Of a stretch of 64,000 nt of DNA, positions 1 through 8,520 are shown piece by piece. Under the pieces are notes generated by a model. It made no database searches. It was given only the letters and a program-made list of their open reading frames with translations, and was not told the DNA's origin. Numbering within the stretch: the first letter of the stretch is position 1; each line of letters starts with the position of its first letter. The position numbers were made by a program, and so were the translations under genes. Origin of the DNA: Intestinimonas butyriciproducens (GTDB taxonomy: Bacteria > Bacillota > Clostridia > Oscillospirales > Oscillospiraceae); assembly GCF_004154955.1 (NCBI RefSeq), contig NZ_CP011524.1, positions 2,294,001 through 2,358,000 of the forward strand. Reading direction: 5' to 3'.

Positions 1-578
1 AAATCAGGATAGAGGTAGCGGAAGGTGTCGGTAAAGCCGGATGCGAGCAGCCGGGTCATCTTGGCCCGCTCTTCGTCGGAAAAGCCCGCGTTCCCCCGGT
101 TGGTCTTGGGATTCTTCAGGTCGATCTCCTCATGGGCCACATTCATATCCCCGCAGACCACCACCGGCTTTCTCGCGTCCAGGGAGAGCAGATAGGCCCG
201 GAAGGCGTCCTCCCACTCCATCCGGTAAGGGAGACGCGCCAGACCGTCCTGAGCATTGGGGGTATAGACGGTGACCAGATAGAGCTTCTCCAGCTCCAGG
301 GTGATGGCCCGCCCTTCTCCCACATGGGCCGGATCTCCGATGTCGTAGGACACGGAGATCGGCTCCCGCCGGGTGAAGGCGGCGGTGCCGGAATAGCCCT
401 TCTTTTCAGCGGAGTTCCAGTACTGGAAATAGCCGGGCGTCTCGATCTCGGCCTGATGGGGCTGCATTTTGGTCTCTTGCAGGCAGAACACGTCGGCGTC
501 GGCCCTCTGAAAATAATCAAAAAAACCCTTTTTCGCGCAGGCCCGCAGGCCGTTCACGTTCCAAGAGACGAGCTTCAT
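1..578 (-). CDS. xth: Exodeoxyribonuclease III, 3' end beyond window
   Basis: AP endonuclease and 3'-5' exonuclease of base excision repair, in the exonuclease-endonuclease-phosphatase fold. The visible 192 residues begin MKLVSWNVNGLRA, the family N-terminus with the metal-binding Asn. They continue with the metal-binding Glu in CLQETKM and with VCGDMNVAHEEIDLKNPK, which holds the catalytic Asp and Asn. The C-terminal third, including the final DH motif, lies left of the window. An AAGGAGG ribosome binding site precedes the ATG at 576-578. The gene is divergent from the phosphopantetheinyl transferase. A TAAAAT at 617-622 (minus strand) may be its -10 box, but no good -35 is seen. Confidence 0.95.
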   Translation of the reverse strand, partial: MKLVSWNVNGLRACAKKGFFDYFQRADADVFCLQETKMQPHQAEIETPGYFQYWNSAEKKGYSGTAAFTRREPISVSYDIGDPAHVGEGRAITLELEKLYLVTVYTPNAQDGLARLPYRMEWEDAFRAYLLSLDARKPVVVCGDMNVAHEEIDLKNPKTNRGNAGFSDEERAKMTRLLASGFTDTFRYLYPD

Positions 579-695
579 GGAAAAGTCCTCCTTCGCATCC
601 AGTCGTGTGTGCTACTATTTTACACGATGGGGCGCGGAATTACCAGATAGAGACCGTCTTTTTACAGAAATCCGGTGGGGCGTGGATAAGAGGCA

Positions 696-704
696 TGCTA
701 AAAT
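696..704 (+). promoter_or_regulatory. Extended -10 promoter for the phosphopantetheinyl transferase
   Basis: TGCTAAAAT is an extended -10 element (TGn plus TAAAAT) lying about 30 bases before the GTG chosen as the start. No convincing -35 is visible, as is common with extended -10 promoters. Transcription would begin near 711, which favours the downstream GTG over the ATG at 703, since that ATG lies inside the promoter. Confidence 0.4.
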
Positions 705-732
705 GGGTATAACGAATGGGAGGTCATATCCT

Positions 733-1275
733 GTGACACGTCTTTTTGCCGCACAGGCGGCGGAGGATGGCGCATCCATCTCCGCCGCTCTGCTCGCCGG
801 GGCCGTGCGGGCGGTCTGGCGCCTGGAAGCTCTCCCGGAGACGGCGCTCGGCCCCCTGGGCAAGCCCTTTTTCCCCAGCCATCCCGCGCTCCACTTCAAT
901 CTCAGCCACAGCGGTCCCTACGCCTTCTGTGCCCTCTCCGACGTGCCGGTGGGGGTGGATGTGGAACGGCTGCGCCCCCGCCGGGTGGCGCTGGTCAAAC
1001 GCGCCCTGTCGGAGGAGGAATCCGCCTGGTACGTCTCCCGCGGCCGCCGCTGGGAGGACTTCTACACTCTCTGGACCTGCAAGGAAGCACGGGTGAAGTG
1101 CCTGGGCACAGGGCTGATCCAGGCCCCCGCCTCCATCTCCGTTCCCCTTCTGGATTCGGGCGCGGCCGCCACCCTGGACGGTCTGGTTTTCACCACTTAT
1201 GCCGGAGAGGGGTACCGGGCCGCCCTGTGCTCCCCCACCGACACGGCGGCGCTGGAGTGGTTCACTTTTTCTTAA
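733..1275 (+). CDS. 4'-phosphopantetheinyl transferase (Sfp-like)
   Basis: Transfers 4'-phosphopantetheine from CoA to a serine of carrier proteins. The protein shows the family signatures: GKPFF and FNLSHSG near residues 37-55, GVDVERL (Mg-binding Asp/Glu) near 67, and FYTLWTCKEARVKCLGTGL (WxxKEA) near 107-125. The GTG start gives 180 residues and is preceded by GGGAGG with a 9-base spacer. Longer in-frame starts at 577 and 703 exist, but the first would overlap the xth start and the second sits in a likely promoter. No carrier protein or polyketide/NRPS gene lies nearby, so its target is unknown; it could serve fatty acid ACP or a remote synthase. Confidence 0.85.
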   Translation: MTRLFAAQAAEDGASISAALLAGAVRAVWRLEALPETALGPLGKPFFPSHPALHFNLSHSGPYAFCALSDVPVGVDVERLRPRRVALVKRALSEEESAWYVSRGRRWEDFYTLWTCKEARVKCLGTGLIQAPASISVPLLDSGAAATLDGLVFTTYAGEGYRAALCSPTDTAALEWFTFS

Positions 1276-1350
1276 TCATAACTTAATAATGGACCCACTG
1301 TTTTCTAAAGAATCCATCGGTATACTGGGGGTGTAAAAGGAGGGACAGAC

Positions 1351-2445
1351 ATGAACATCTTGATTTTGACTGGAAAATTCGGCATGGGACACTGGTCTGC
1401 CTCTCAGTCGCTGCGCTTACAGCTTCTGAACGCCTTTCCCGCCGCCAATGTGACCGTGGAGGACTTTTTTGCCTACGCCCTGCCCGACGCCTCCGAGGCC
1501 ATCTACAAGGGTTTCTCCCTGCTGGTGACCCACGGAAGCGGTCTCTATAACATCTACTACAAAGCCACGGAGAACGCCTCGCTCAAGACTAGGCCCCCGC
1601 TGGAAAGCCTCTTCCAGGACAAGCTTGCCGAGCTGCTGTGGGAGCGGCGGCCTGACGCCGTGATCGCCACCCACCCCTTCTGCGCCCAGTTGGTGTCCGA
1701 CTACAAGGAGGAGCTGTGCTCCACCCTTCCCCTGGTGACCTGCATCACCGATCTCACCTCCCATTCCGAGTGGATCAATGACCACACCGACTGCTATCTG
1801 GTGGGCTCTCCCGAGATCCGGGACCGTCTGGAGGAAAAAGGCGTGGACCACGGGCGCATCCTGGTCACCGGTATTCCCGTAAAGCCTGAGTTCAAGGCCC
1901 CTGCCCGTCGGGGGCAGGATGGCGTGCGCCGCCTGCTCATTATGGGCGGCGGACTGGGCCTGCTCCCCAAGCGGGACAGCTTCTACGAGGCGCTCAACGC
2001 GCTTCCGGACGTCAGGACCACCCTGATCACCGGCGGGAATCAAAAGCTCTATGACAAGCTCCACGGCAAATACGAGAATATCGAGGTCGTGGGGTTTACA
2101 GACCGGGTATACGATTATATGGCCCGCGCTGATTTGATGCTCTCCAAGCCGGGCGGCATCACCCTGTTCGAGACCATCTTCTCCGAGCTGCCCATCCTGG
2201 CCTGGGAGCCCTTCCTCCAGCAGGAGCGCAACAACGCCCGCTTTATCACCCGCTATCAGATCGGCCGTATTGCCGCCAAAGAGCCGGAAGCCTGTGTGGA
2301 GGCCATACGGCGGCTTCTCTACGACGACAAGGCCCTCCGCCGCATGGGGCGGAATATGCGCCTTCTGAAAGGGCGGCTGGAGGCGCAAAGCCTGGCGCGC
2401 ATCGTTGCCACTCTGGCGGCCCAGGGCAGGGGGGTGTGCGCATGA
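1351..2445 (+). CDS. MGDG synthase/UgtP-type glycolipid glycosyltransferase
   Basis: GT28-family glycosyltransferase of 364 residues that probably glycosylates diacylglycerol at the cytoplasmic membrane face. The N-terminus LTGKFGMGHWSASQ matches the MGDG-synthase domain (G-GH glycine loop). The C-terminal half has the GT28 pattern, with LIMGGGLGLLPKRD near 195 and LMLSKPGGITLFE near 255, which binds the UDP-sugar. AAAGGAGGG precedes the ATG. A TATACT at 1321-1326 may be the -10 box. The stop overlaps the next start (ATGA), so the two proteins are probably made together. Relatives include B. subtilis UgtP, the glucolipid anchor enzyme for lipoteichoic acid, and an LtaS-like protein is encoded at about 39.4-41.4 kb. 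The sugar donor cannot be read from sequence. Confidence 0.85.
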   Translation: MNILILTGKFGMGHWSASQSLRLQLLNAFPAANVTVEDFFAYALPDASEAIYKGFSLLVTHGSGLYNIYYKATENASLKTRPPLESLFQDKLAELLWERRPDAVIATHPFCAQLVSDYKEELCSTLPLVTCITDLTSHSEWINDHTDCYLVGSPEIRDRLEEKGVDHGRILVTGIPVKPEFKAPARRGQDGVRRLLIMGGGLGLLPKRDSFYEALNALPDVRTTLITGGNQKLYDKLHGKYENIEVVGFTDRVYDYMARADLMLSKPGGITLFETIFSELPILAWEPFLQQERNNARFITRYQIGRIAAKEPEACVEAIRRLLYDDKALRRMGRNMRLLKGRLEAQSLARIVATLAAQGRGVCA

Positions 2446-3533
2446 TGGACCGGAAAACCAACTGGGGGCTTCTTCTCATTCTGACCCTCATGTCCGGAAC
2501 GATCTTCCTTCTTCTCCGGGAGCAGCCCCTCTCCAGCCTGCTGGGCATCCTCTCTACCATCCGGCCCGGCTATGTGCTGCTGGGCCTGGGGCTGATGTTC
2601 TGCTTTGTGGGCTGTGAGGCCATGTGCTCGAAGCTCATCCTGGCCCGTCTGGGGCACCACCTCCCCTACCGCCGGTGCCTGGGTTACTCCTTTACCGGGT
2701 TCTATGTCAGCTCCATCACCCCCTCCTCTACGGGAGGGCAGCCCGCCCAGATCTATTACATGTCCAAAGACAGCGTACCCGCGGCCCACGGCTCCCTCAA
2801 TATGATGCTCATCGCCGTATGTTATCAAGTGGTCACTCTGGGCTATGCCGTCGCCGCGTTCCTGCTGCTGCCCTCGGTGCGGACGGGCATGGGAGCCGGC
2901 CTGGGGCTGCTGCTGCTCTATGGCGGGGCGATGATGCTCATTCTCACCGCCGGGATGCTGTGCATGATGTTCCTCCCCAACGCCGCCCAGCGGTTCACCG
3001 GCGGGCTGGTTTCCCTTGGGGGACGCCTCCGTCTGGTCAGGCATGAGGCCCAGACGCGGGAGAAGCTGGCGCGGCAGATGGACGCCTATCGGGAGGGGGC
3101 GGCGTGCATCCGGGCAAACCTGAATCTTCTTCCCGCCCTGCTGCTGATCACCTTTCTCCAGCTCACCGCCCTCTATGCCGTACCCTACGTGGTCTACCTG
3201 GGCTTCGGCCTGCGCGCGCACAGCCTCTTCCAGCTTCTGGGCGCCCAGGCCCTGGTCTCCATGGCAGTCGGCTCGCTCCCCCTCCCCGGAGCGGTGGGGG
3301 TGGCGGAAGGGTGCGCCCTGAAGACCTTTACCCTCTTCTTCGGCCCCGCCCTGGCCGCGCCCGCCGTGGTGGTGGCCCGCGGCATCAGCTTTTACAGTTT
3401 TCTCCTCCTCAGCGGCGGGGTCACCCTTGCCGTCCACCTGCGGGCCCGCCGGGCGGAATCCGCCCCCCGCCCGGCCCGTATAGAGAAGTCCTCCGTCCCG
3501 AAAAAAGAGTTCCCCCGGGCCGCTGGCATGTAA
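2442..3533 (+). CDS. LPG synthase TM-domain (YbhN/UPF0104-like) membrane protein
   Basis: Polytopic membrane protein of 363 residues related to the flippase half of MprF and to UPF0104/YbhN proteins. About eight hydrophobic helices are evident, with the family-like SSITPSSTGGQPAQIYYMSK segment near residue 90 and SMAVGSLPLPGAVGVAEG near 275. It lacks the C-terminal cytosolic synthase domain of full MprF. It starts at the ATG of an ATGA overlap with the glycosyltransferase; an in-frame GTG six bases upstream is the alternative. Coupling to a glycolipid synthase suggests that it moves the glycolipid across the membrane, which is inference from neighbourhood. The last 30 residues are basic and likely cytosolic. 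Confidence 0.8.
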   Translation: MMDRKTNWGLLLILTLMSGTIFLLLREQPLSSLLGILSTIRPGYVLLGLGLMFCFVGCEAMCSKLILARLGHHLPYRRCLGYSFTGFYVSSITPSSTGGQPAQIYYMSKDSVPAAHGSLNMMLIAVCYQVVTLGYAVAAFLLLPSVRTGMGAGLGLLLLYGGAMMLILTAGMLCMMFLPNAAQRFTGGLVSLGGRLRLVRHEAQTREKLARQMDAYREGAACIRANLNLLPALLLITFLQLTALYAVPYVVYLGFGLRAHSLFQLLGAQALVSMAVGSLPLPGAVGVAEGCALKTFTLFFGPALAAPAVVVARGISFYSFLLLSGGVTLAVHLRARRAESAPRPARIEKSSVPKKEFPRAAGM

Positions 3534-3549
3534 AATTTCGGTTACGCTG

Positions 3550-3579
3550 TTGACTTTCCACCTTCATGGAGGGTATCAT
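3550..3579 (+). promoter_or_regulatory. Sigma-A-type promoter upstream of the CNNM transporter leader
   Basis: TTGACT (3550-3555) and TATCAT (3574-3579) are separated by 18 bases. Initiation near 3587 would give an untranslated leader of about 240 bases before the TTG start at 3828, long enough for a structured regulatory RNA. Confidence 0.6.
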
Positions 3580-3586
3580 ATAGCAA

Positions 3587-3827
3587 TCGGCGCGGCAGTG
3601 CGCCGCCCCCTGCAGAGAAAGGAAGGCACTCCGGATGGAAAGCGCTGACACCGGCGACGCAGGCCGAAGTCGCTCCCCTGGCAATTTGAAACGGCATGGT
3701 CCACAGCTCTCTGAGCGGCGGGCCATGCCGTTTTGTGCGCTTTTCCGCCTCTGCCGGGCTGTGAAGGGGTGACGCGCTCCACTTTAAGCCGCCCCAATCC
3801 TTACCCATCACAAGGAGGATATCAATT
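3587..3827 (+). promoter_or_regulatory. Long structured 5' leader, possible riboswitch or attenuator
   Basis: This roughly 240-base stretch between a good promoter and the CNNM/CorC gene has no credible coding frame. It contains a small hairpin (GCGAC/GTCGC, about 3653-3672), a CCGG/CCGG pairing just before it, and a strong terminator-like hairpin at 3689-3734. A leader of this architecture before an ion transporter is typical of metal- or ion-sensing riboswitches. The core motifs of the M-box, yybP-ykoY, NiCo, cobalamin and THF classes were looked for and not recognised. The identity of any ligand is therefore unknown. Confidence 0.4.
3689..3734 (+). terminator. Intrinsic terminator/attenuator in the CNNM leader
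   Basis: AACGGCATGGTCC pairs with the segment reading GGCCATGCCGTT around an 18-base loop, giving a stem of about 14 bp followed by TTTTGTGCGCTTTT. It lies after the promoter and about 95 bases before the TTG start, so it would attenuate the downstream gene rather than end the upstream one. Confidence 0.6.
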
Positions 3828-5153
3828 TTGGAAAACCCGTTCCTGTGGCAGCTCCTGCTCCAAGCCGTTCTCATTCTCTTAAACGCTGTTTTCGCCTGCG
3901 CTGAGATCGCCGTGATCTCCATGAACGATATGAAGCTGGAGCAACTGGCCGCGCAAGGGGACCGCCGGGCCATCCGGCTCTCCCGGCTGGTCAGCCAGCC
4001 CGCCCGTTTTCTGGCTACCATTCAGGTGGCCATTACCCTCTCCGGCTTTCTGGGCAGTGCCTTTGCTGCGGACAATTTTGCGGCCCGGCTGACCGAGTGG
4101 CTGCTCTCTCTCGGCATCCCCCTCCCCGCCTCCACCCTGAATACCGTGTCCGTGGTGATCATCACCCTGATCCTCTCCTACGTCACCCTCATCTTCGGCG
4201 AGTTGGTGCCCAAGCGGCTGGCCATGAAGCGGGCCGAATCGCTGGCGCTGGGCATCGCCAATCTGGTCTCCTTGATCTCAAAGCTCTTCGCCCCCATCGT
4301 GTGGGCGCTCACCGCCTCCACCAACCTGGTGCTGCGGCTGTGCGGCGTGGACCCCGACGCGGAGGACGAGGAGGTCAGCGAGGAGGAGATCCGGCTGCTG
4401 GTGGAAAAGGGCGGCTCCAAGGGGGTCATCGCCCCGCAGGAGACCACGTTCATCCAGAACGTCTTTGAGTTCAACGATCTTACCGTGGAGGAATTTGCCA
4501 CCCACCGCACCGATGTGTGCCATCTCTGCCTGGACGAACCCCAGGAGGCATGGGAGACCACCATCCACGATAGCCGCCATTCCCGCTATCCCGTCTGTGA
4601 GAGCACCGTGGACCAGGTGGTGGGCATTCTGGACGCCAAGCGCTATTTCCGCCTCTCCGACAAAAGCCGGGAGAGCGTGATGCAGCATGCGGTAACGCCG
4701 CCCTGGTTCATTCCCGAAACCGTGCGGGCGGATGTGCTGTTCAAGCAGATGCAGCATTCCCGCAACCACTTTGCCGTGGTGCTGGACGAATACGGCGGTA
4801 TGGCGGGCATCGTCACCATGAGCGATCTTCTGGAGCAGTTGGTGGGCGATCTGGACGACAGCGCGGAGCACGAGCCCGTCCTCCCGGAGATCGAACCGCT
4901 GGACTCAGGCACTTGGCGCATTCTGGGCAGCGCCCCCCTGGCCCATGTGGCCAAAGCGCTGCATGTCAACCTCCCCGTCAAGGAATACGACACCTTCGGC
5001 GGCTTTGTCTTTGCCTGTTACGGCTTTGTGCCGGAGGACGGGGCGGAATTCGAACTGGACGCCTGCGGCCTCCACATCCACGTGACACAGATCCAGGGAC
5101 ACAAGCTGCAGCGGGCCGTCGTCTGCCGCGAAACGCCGCCTCCCGACCCATAG
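3828..5153 (+). CDS. CNNM/CorC-family (HlyC-like) transporter with CBS domains
   Basis: Membrane protein of 441 residues in the UPF0053/CNNM family, linked to Mg2+ or other cation handling. Residues about 1-190 form the DUF21 membrane domain, with FACAEIAVISMNDMKLEQLA (re-entrant Asn/Glu region) and the GELVPKRLAMKRAE motif. Residues about 205-345 hold a CBS pair, including FAVVLDEYGGMAGIVTMSDL. Residues about 355-430 are the CorC_HlyC domain (YDTFGGFVF). It starts at TTG with AGGAGG nine bases upstream. The leader carries an attenuator-like hairpin. A shorter relative without DUF21 is encoded at 45368-46318. Confidence 0.9.
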   Translation: MENPFLWQLLLQAVLILLNAVFACAEIAVISMNDMKLEQLAAQGDRRAIRLSRLVSQPARFLATIQVAITLSGFLGSAFAADNFAARLTEWLLSLGIPLPASTLNTVSVVIITLILSYVTLIFGELVPKRLAMKRAESLALGIANLVSLISKLFAPIVWALTASTNLVLRLCGVDPDAEDEEVSEEEIRLLVEKGGSKGVIAPQETTFIQNVFEFNDLTVEEFATHRTDVCHLCLDEPQEAWETTIHDSRHSRYPVCESTVDQVVGILDAKRYFRLSDKSRESVMQHAVTPPWFIPETVRADVLFKQMQHSRNHFAVVLDEYGGMAGIVTMSDLLEQLVGDLDDSAEHEPVLPEIEPLDSGTWRILGSAPLAHVAKALHVNLPVKEYDTFGGFVFACYGFVPEDGAEFELDACGLHIHVTQIQGHKLQRAVVCRETPPPDP

Positions 5154-5176
5154 AGGACCAGGGCGCGTACGCCCCC

Positions 5177-5569
5177 TTACCGCTCCTTCCCGGCGGTCAG
5201 CTCATCCACCAGCGCCACGGCCAGCGCCACCACACGGTCGCAGTGGGGCTTTTTTTCCTCTCCCTGCTTCTGAGCCGCCTCCAGCAGATCACGGCAGTCC
5301 ATGGCCCCCGCCCGTGCCCGGAACCGGCGCTGAAACTCCACCGCCGTCTCCTCGTCCGCTCCCAGCAGCCCCAGGGCCATCAGGCCGCCGGTGGCCGCGC
5401 CGCAGACGGAGCCCCGGCGCATACCGGCGCCGAACTGGGCCGCCAGGCGACAGATGTCCTCATGGTCCAGGCCCTGCTCCTCCGCAAAGGGGAGAAGCGC
5501 CGCCTGACAGCAGTTATAGTGCCGCTCCTTGACGTCGCGGAGGGCCTGCGCGCGCTTTGTATAATCCAT
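5177..5569 (-). CDS. C_GCAxxG_C_C family putative redox protein
   Basis: Protein of 130 residues with the conserved Cys pattern of this family: YNCCQAALL near residue 17, then FGAGMRRGSVCGAATGGLMA near residue 45, and DCRDLL later. The family is predicted to be redox-active, but no reaction is established. The start is the ATG at 5567-5569, one base after the stop of the DUF4177 gene, so the two are likely cotranscribed. A longer frame to 5599 would overlap that gene and lacks a better ribosome binding site. Confidence 0.8.
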   Translation of the reverse strand: MDYTKRAQALRDVKERHYNCCQAALLPFAEEQGLDHEDICRLAAQFGAGMRRGSVCGAATGGLMALGLLGADEETAVEFQRRFRARAGAMDCRDLLEAAQKQGEEKKPHCDRVVALAVALVDELTAGKER

Positions 5570-5570
5570 C

Positions 5571-5768
5571 TCAGTCCCGCTCCTCTGCTTTTCGCTCAAA
5601 AATCAAATCAATATTGCACAATACGCCGCCCATGCTGATCTTGGTGGGGAGATATCCCACATAACGCCAGCCCTGGGCGGCGTATTTGTCAATGATGGCG
5701 CGGTGTTCCTCAAACCTGGAGGCAGAGACGCCCTCTGAGAGCAGATCCACATACTTGTATTCGTACAT
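5571..5768 (-). CDS. DUF4177 family small protein
   Basis: Protein of 65 residues beginning MYEYKYVDL, with the aromatic/Trp pattern IIDKYAAQGWRYVGYLPT and ending in LIFERK. This is the compact fold of DUF4177, whose function is unknown. A strong AGGAGG lies before the ATG. It is followed directly by the C_GCAxxG_C_C gene and sits downstream of recG. Confidence 0.8.
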   Translation of the reverse strand: MYEYKYVDLLSEGVSASRFEEHRAIIDKYAAQGWRYVGYLPTKISMGGVLCNIDLIFERKAEERD

Positions 5769-5845
5769 ACTTCTTCCTCCTGAAGGTTCATTTGCTCCCG
5801 GCTCCCCTCATTGCCGCCCCTGCTCTGATGGCTTTTCCACAGCCG

Positions 5846-7909
5846 CTAATTGAACATGTCCGGGTTTTCCTCAAAAAGCCCGCGAACTTTTTCCAGGAGG
5901 GGGCGGTGGATGGGAAGGGCCAGCGCCGGGTCGCCGGCGAGGAGCTCCGCCGCCGCGTCCTGGGCCTCTTTAAGGACCCTGGCGTCCGTGTTGAAGTCGG
6001 CCACCCGCAGGACCGGCAGGCCGTGCTGTCGGGCCCCGAAGAAGTCGCCGGGGCCCCGGAGCTTCAAGTCCTCTTCCGCTATTTTGAACCCGTCTCTGGT
6101 GTCCGTCAACACCTTGAGCCGGGCTCTGGTCTCCGGATTCCGGTTGTCGCTCACCAGCACGCACCAGGACTGGTGCGCTCCCCGGCCCACTCTGCCCCGA
6201 AGCTGATGGAGCTGGGAAAGGCCATAGCGGTCGGCATTCTCGATGATGATGAGGTTTGCGTTGGGCACGTCCACCCCCACCTCAATGACGGTGGTGCACA
6301 CCAGGATATCCGTCTCTCCAGCAGTAAAGGCGGCCATGGCCGCCTCCTTCTCCCTGGCCTTCAGCTTGCCGTGGACCAGCCCCACCCGGAACTCCGGGAA
6401 GACCTCCTCCCGGAGGACCCGGGCGTATTCGTTCACGGCCTTCAGGTCCCACTCCGACTCAGGATTCTCCTCCACAGCAGGGCAGACGATGTAGACCTGC
6501 CGTCCCGCGCGCACCTGCTCCCGCACAAAGCCGTACATCCTCCGCCGCTTGGACTCTCCCACCAGGAGGGTCCTGACCGGCATCCGGCCGGGGGGCAGCT
6601 CGTCGATCACCGAGACGTCCAGGTCTCCGTAGATGATGAGGGCCAGCGTCCGGGGGATGGGGGTGGCGGACATGACCAGCACATGGGGACGCGCCGCACC
6701 CGCCGGGTTCGCCTTGGCCGCCAGGGCAGATCGCTGCTCCACGCCGAAGCGGTGCTGCTCATCGGTGATCACCAGCCCCAGCCGCTGGAATGTCACGCCC
6801 TCCGAGAGGAGGGCATGGGTCCCCACCACAAAGGAGAGCGCCCCGCTGCCCAGGGCGGCATAGACGGCCCGCTTTTCCGCCGCGCGCATGGAGCCGGTGA
6901 GGAGCCCCACCGTCATCCCCGCAGGAGCGAGCAGCACCGACAGGGATCTGGCATGCTGTTCCGCCAGGATTTCCGTGGGAGCCATCATGGCGCACTGCCA
7001 TCCCGCACGGAAGGCCAGCCACGCACAGGCGGCGGCCACCGCCGTTTTACCGGAGCCCACATCTCCCTGGACCAGCCGGTTCATCGGCCGCCCGGAGGTC
7101 ATGTCCGCCGCTGCCTCCCGGACAGCCCGCCGCTGTGCCCCCGTGAGGGGAAAGGGCAGCAGCCGCTCAAACGCCTCCAGCTCCGCCGCCTGAAAAACCG
7201 GTCCTTCTCCCCGGCTCCGCCGCTCCCGCAGGAGGGCAAGGCCCAAGGACAGGTAGAAGAGCTCCTCGAAGGAGAACCGCCGCCGCGCAGCCTCCAGGTT
7301 CTCAAAAGAATCCGGGAAGTGAATGTTGCGATAGCATTCCGCCGCCGGCGCCAGGCCGTGGGCGGCCCGGAAGTCCTCCGGAAGGCTCTCCGCCGCGGGC
7401 GGCAGCTCCTCTAACGCCCGCTGGACCAGTCCCGCCAGCAGGTTGTTGGAGACCCCCGCCGTCAGGGGGTATACCGGCATGATACACCCGGTAAAGCGCG
7501 GCCGGGCGGCGGGCTCGAACTGGGGGTTGGTCATCTGCCGGTGGTTCCCCATCTGCTCCACCTTGCCGTAGAGGATATACTCCTCCCCTCGGTGCAGGGC
7601 CTGGCGCACATAGCCCTGGTTGAAGAAAGTCACCAGCATGGCGGAGGCGCCGTCCACCACCTTCATCCGCGTCACGTCCAAGCCCCGGCGGATATTCATG
7701 CGCCGGGGCTCCTCGGCCAGCAGTACCGGAATGCACACCGGCACATCCAAGGGCGCGGCGGCGATGGTATACTGTTCCCTGCGGTCCTCATATCCCCGCG
7801 GGAAATAGGCCGTCAGGTCCCCTGCCGTGCGGAGGCCCAGCCGCTCCAGGCTTTTGGCACGGGCGTCCCCTACGCCCGGAAAATCCCTCAGGGGCGTGGT
7901 CACCTCCAT
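5846..7909 (-). CDS. recG: ATP-dependent DNA helicase RecG
   Basis: Branch-migrating helicase of 687 residues acting on stalled forks and Holliday junctions. It has the N-terminal wedge/OB region (about 45-200), the Walker A motif LVQGDVGSGKTAVA, the motif II sequence ITDEQHRFGVEQR, ATPIPRTL (motif III), and the C-terminal helicase motif HQLRGRVGRG followed by a RecG C-terminal region. The ATG at 7907-7909 gives the usual N-terminus (LRDFPGVGDARAKSLERLG). It overlaps the end of the RNase M5 gene by 10 bases, so a longer 719-residue frame is unlikely. Length agrees with the family. Confidence 0.96.
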   Translation of the reverse strand: MEVTTPLRDFPGVGDARAKSLERLGLRTAGDLTAYFPRGYEDRREQYTIAAAPLDVPVCIPVLLAEEPRRMNIRRGLDVTRMKVVDGASAMLVTFFNQGYVRQALHRGEEYILYGKVEQMGNHRQMTNPQFEPAARPRFTGCIMPVYPLTAGVSNNLLAGLVQRALEELPPAAESLPEDFRAAHGLAPAAECYRNIHFPDSFENLEAARRRFSFEELFYLSLGLALLRERRSRGEGPVFQAAELEAFERLLPFPLTGAQRRAVREAAADMTSGRPMNRLVQGDVGSGKTAVAAACAWLAFRAGWQCAMMAPTEILAEQHARSLSVLLAPAGMTVGLLTGSMRAAEKRAVYAALGSGALSFVVGTHALLSEGVTFQRLGLVITDEQHRFGVEQRSALAAKANPAGAARPHVLVMSATPIPRTLALIIYGDLDVSVIDELPPGRMPVRTLLVGESKRRRMYGFVREQVRAGRQVYIVCPAVEENPESEWDLKAVNEYARVLREEVFPEFRVGLVHGKLKAREKEAAMAAFTAGETDILVCTTVIEVGVDVPNANLIIIENADRYGLSQLHQLRGRVGRGAHQSWCVLVSDNRNPETRARLKVLTDTRDGFKIAEEDLKLRGPGDFFGARQHGLPVLRVADFNTDARVLKEAQDAAAELLAGDPALALPIHRPLLEKVRGLFEENPDMFN

Positions 7910-8496
7910 GCGTCCGCCTCCCTCAAAAATTCCTCCCGGCTGTAGAGCGCATTGAGCACACTCAGCAGAGCATTGGCGCCCATGTGCTCCGGGAGGTCCA
8001 GCCATCTGAGCATCTCCCTCCGCCGGAGCTGCGAATCCTTTCCGCCGGAGAGCCCCAGACAGAAGAGGTCCGCCTTGGTGATAGGCGTCCGATCGGCGGG
8101 AGGGTCCGCCGCTCCATCCAGGAACGTGGCCCCCGCGCGGCGCAGCGCCGCCTCCAGCACCGACGGGGACATCCCCTCCACGCCCAGCTTTCCCTCCTTC
8201 CCCGGAACACGCTTGCGGCGCTCCTTGCCGGCGATGTCTGGGATATAGGCGTGCTTCACCCCCGCCGGAGGGAGAACGCCTTTGAGGTGGTTCCGGATGA
8301 CAAAGCCCGCCCCGTCGGAATCTGTGAGAATGATGAGCCCCCGCTTTTCCGCCAAGCGGCGGAGAAGGGCTGTCAACTCTGTATTGTGGAACACCCCGAA
8401 GCCCGCGGTCTCAAGGATCACGGTATCCACCACCTGGGACAGGGTGTTTTTATCATAGCGGCCCTCGACCACGATGGCCTCCCGGATGTGGAGCAA
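7900..8496 (-). CDS. rnmV: Ribonuclease M5 (Toprim and DUF4093)
   Basis: Protein of 198 residues that matures 5S rRNA by cleaving the double-stranded precursor in Firmicutes. The Toprim domain shows the catalytic Glu in AIVVEGRYDK and the DxD in LIILTDSDGAGF. The C-terminal DUF4093 part follows ERRKRVPGKEGKLGVEG. The start is a TTG preceded by AGGAGG. It lies between holA and recG on the minus strand, overlapping recG by 10 bases. No 5S rRNA gene is in the window, so the substrate is remote. Confidence 0.9.
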   Translation of the reverse strand: MLHIREAIVVEGRYDKNTLSQVVDTVILETAGFGVFHNTELTALLRRLAEKRGLIILTDSDGAGFVIRNHLKGVLPPAGVKHAYIPDIAGKERRKRVPGKEGKLGVEGMSPSVLEAALRRAGATFLDGAADPPADRTPITKADLFCLGLSGGKDSQLRRREMLRWLDLPEHMGANALLSVLNALYSREEFLREADAWR

Positions 8497-8520
8497 TCGC
8501 CTCGCCTCCTGCTTTCCGTA

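Noticed and set aside
3587-3827. M-box or yybP-ykoY riboswitch assignment
   Set aside because: None of their conserved core sequences could be seen; left as an unassigned leader.
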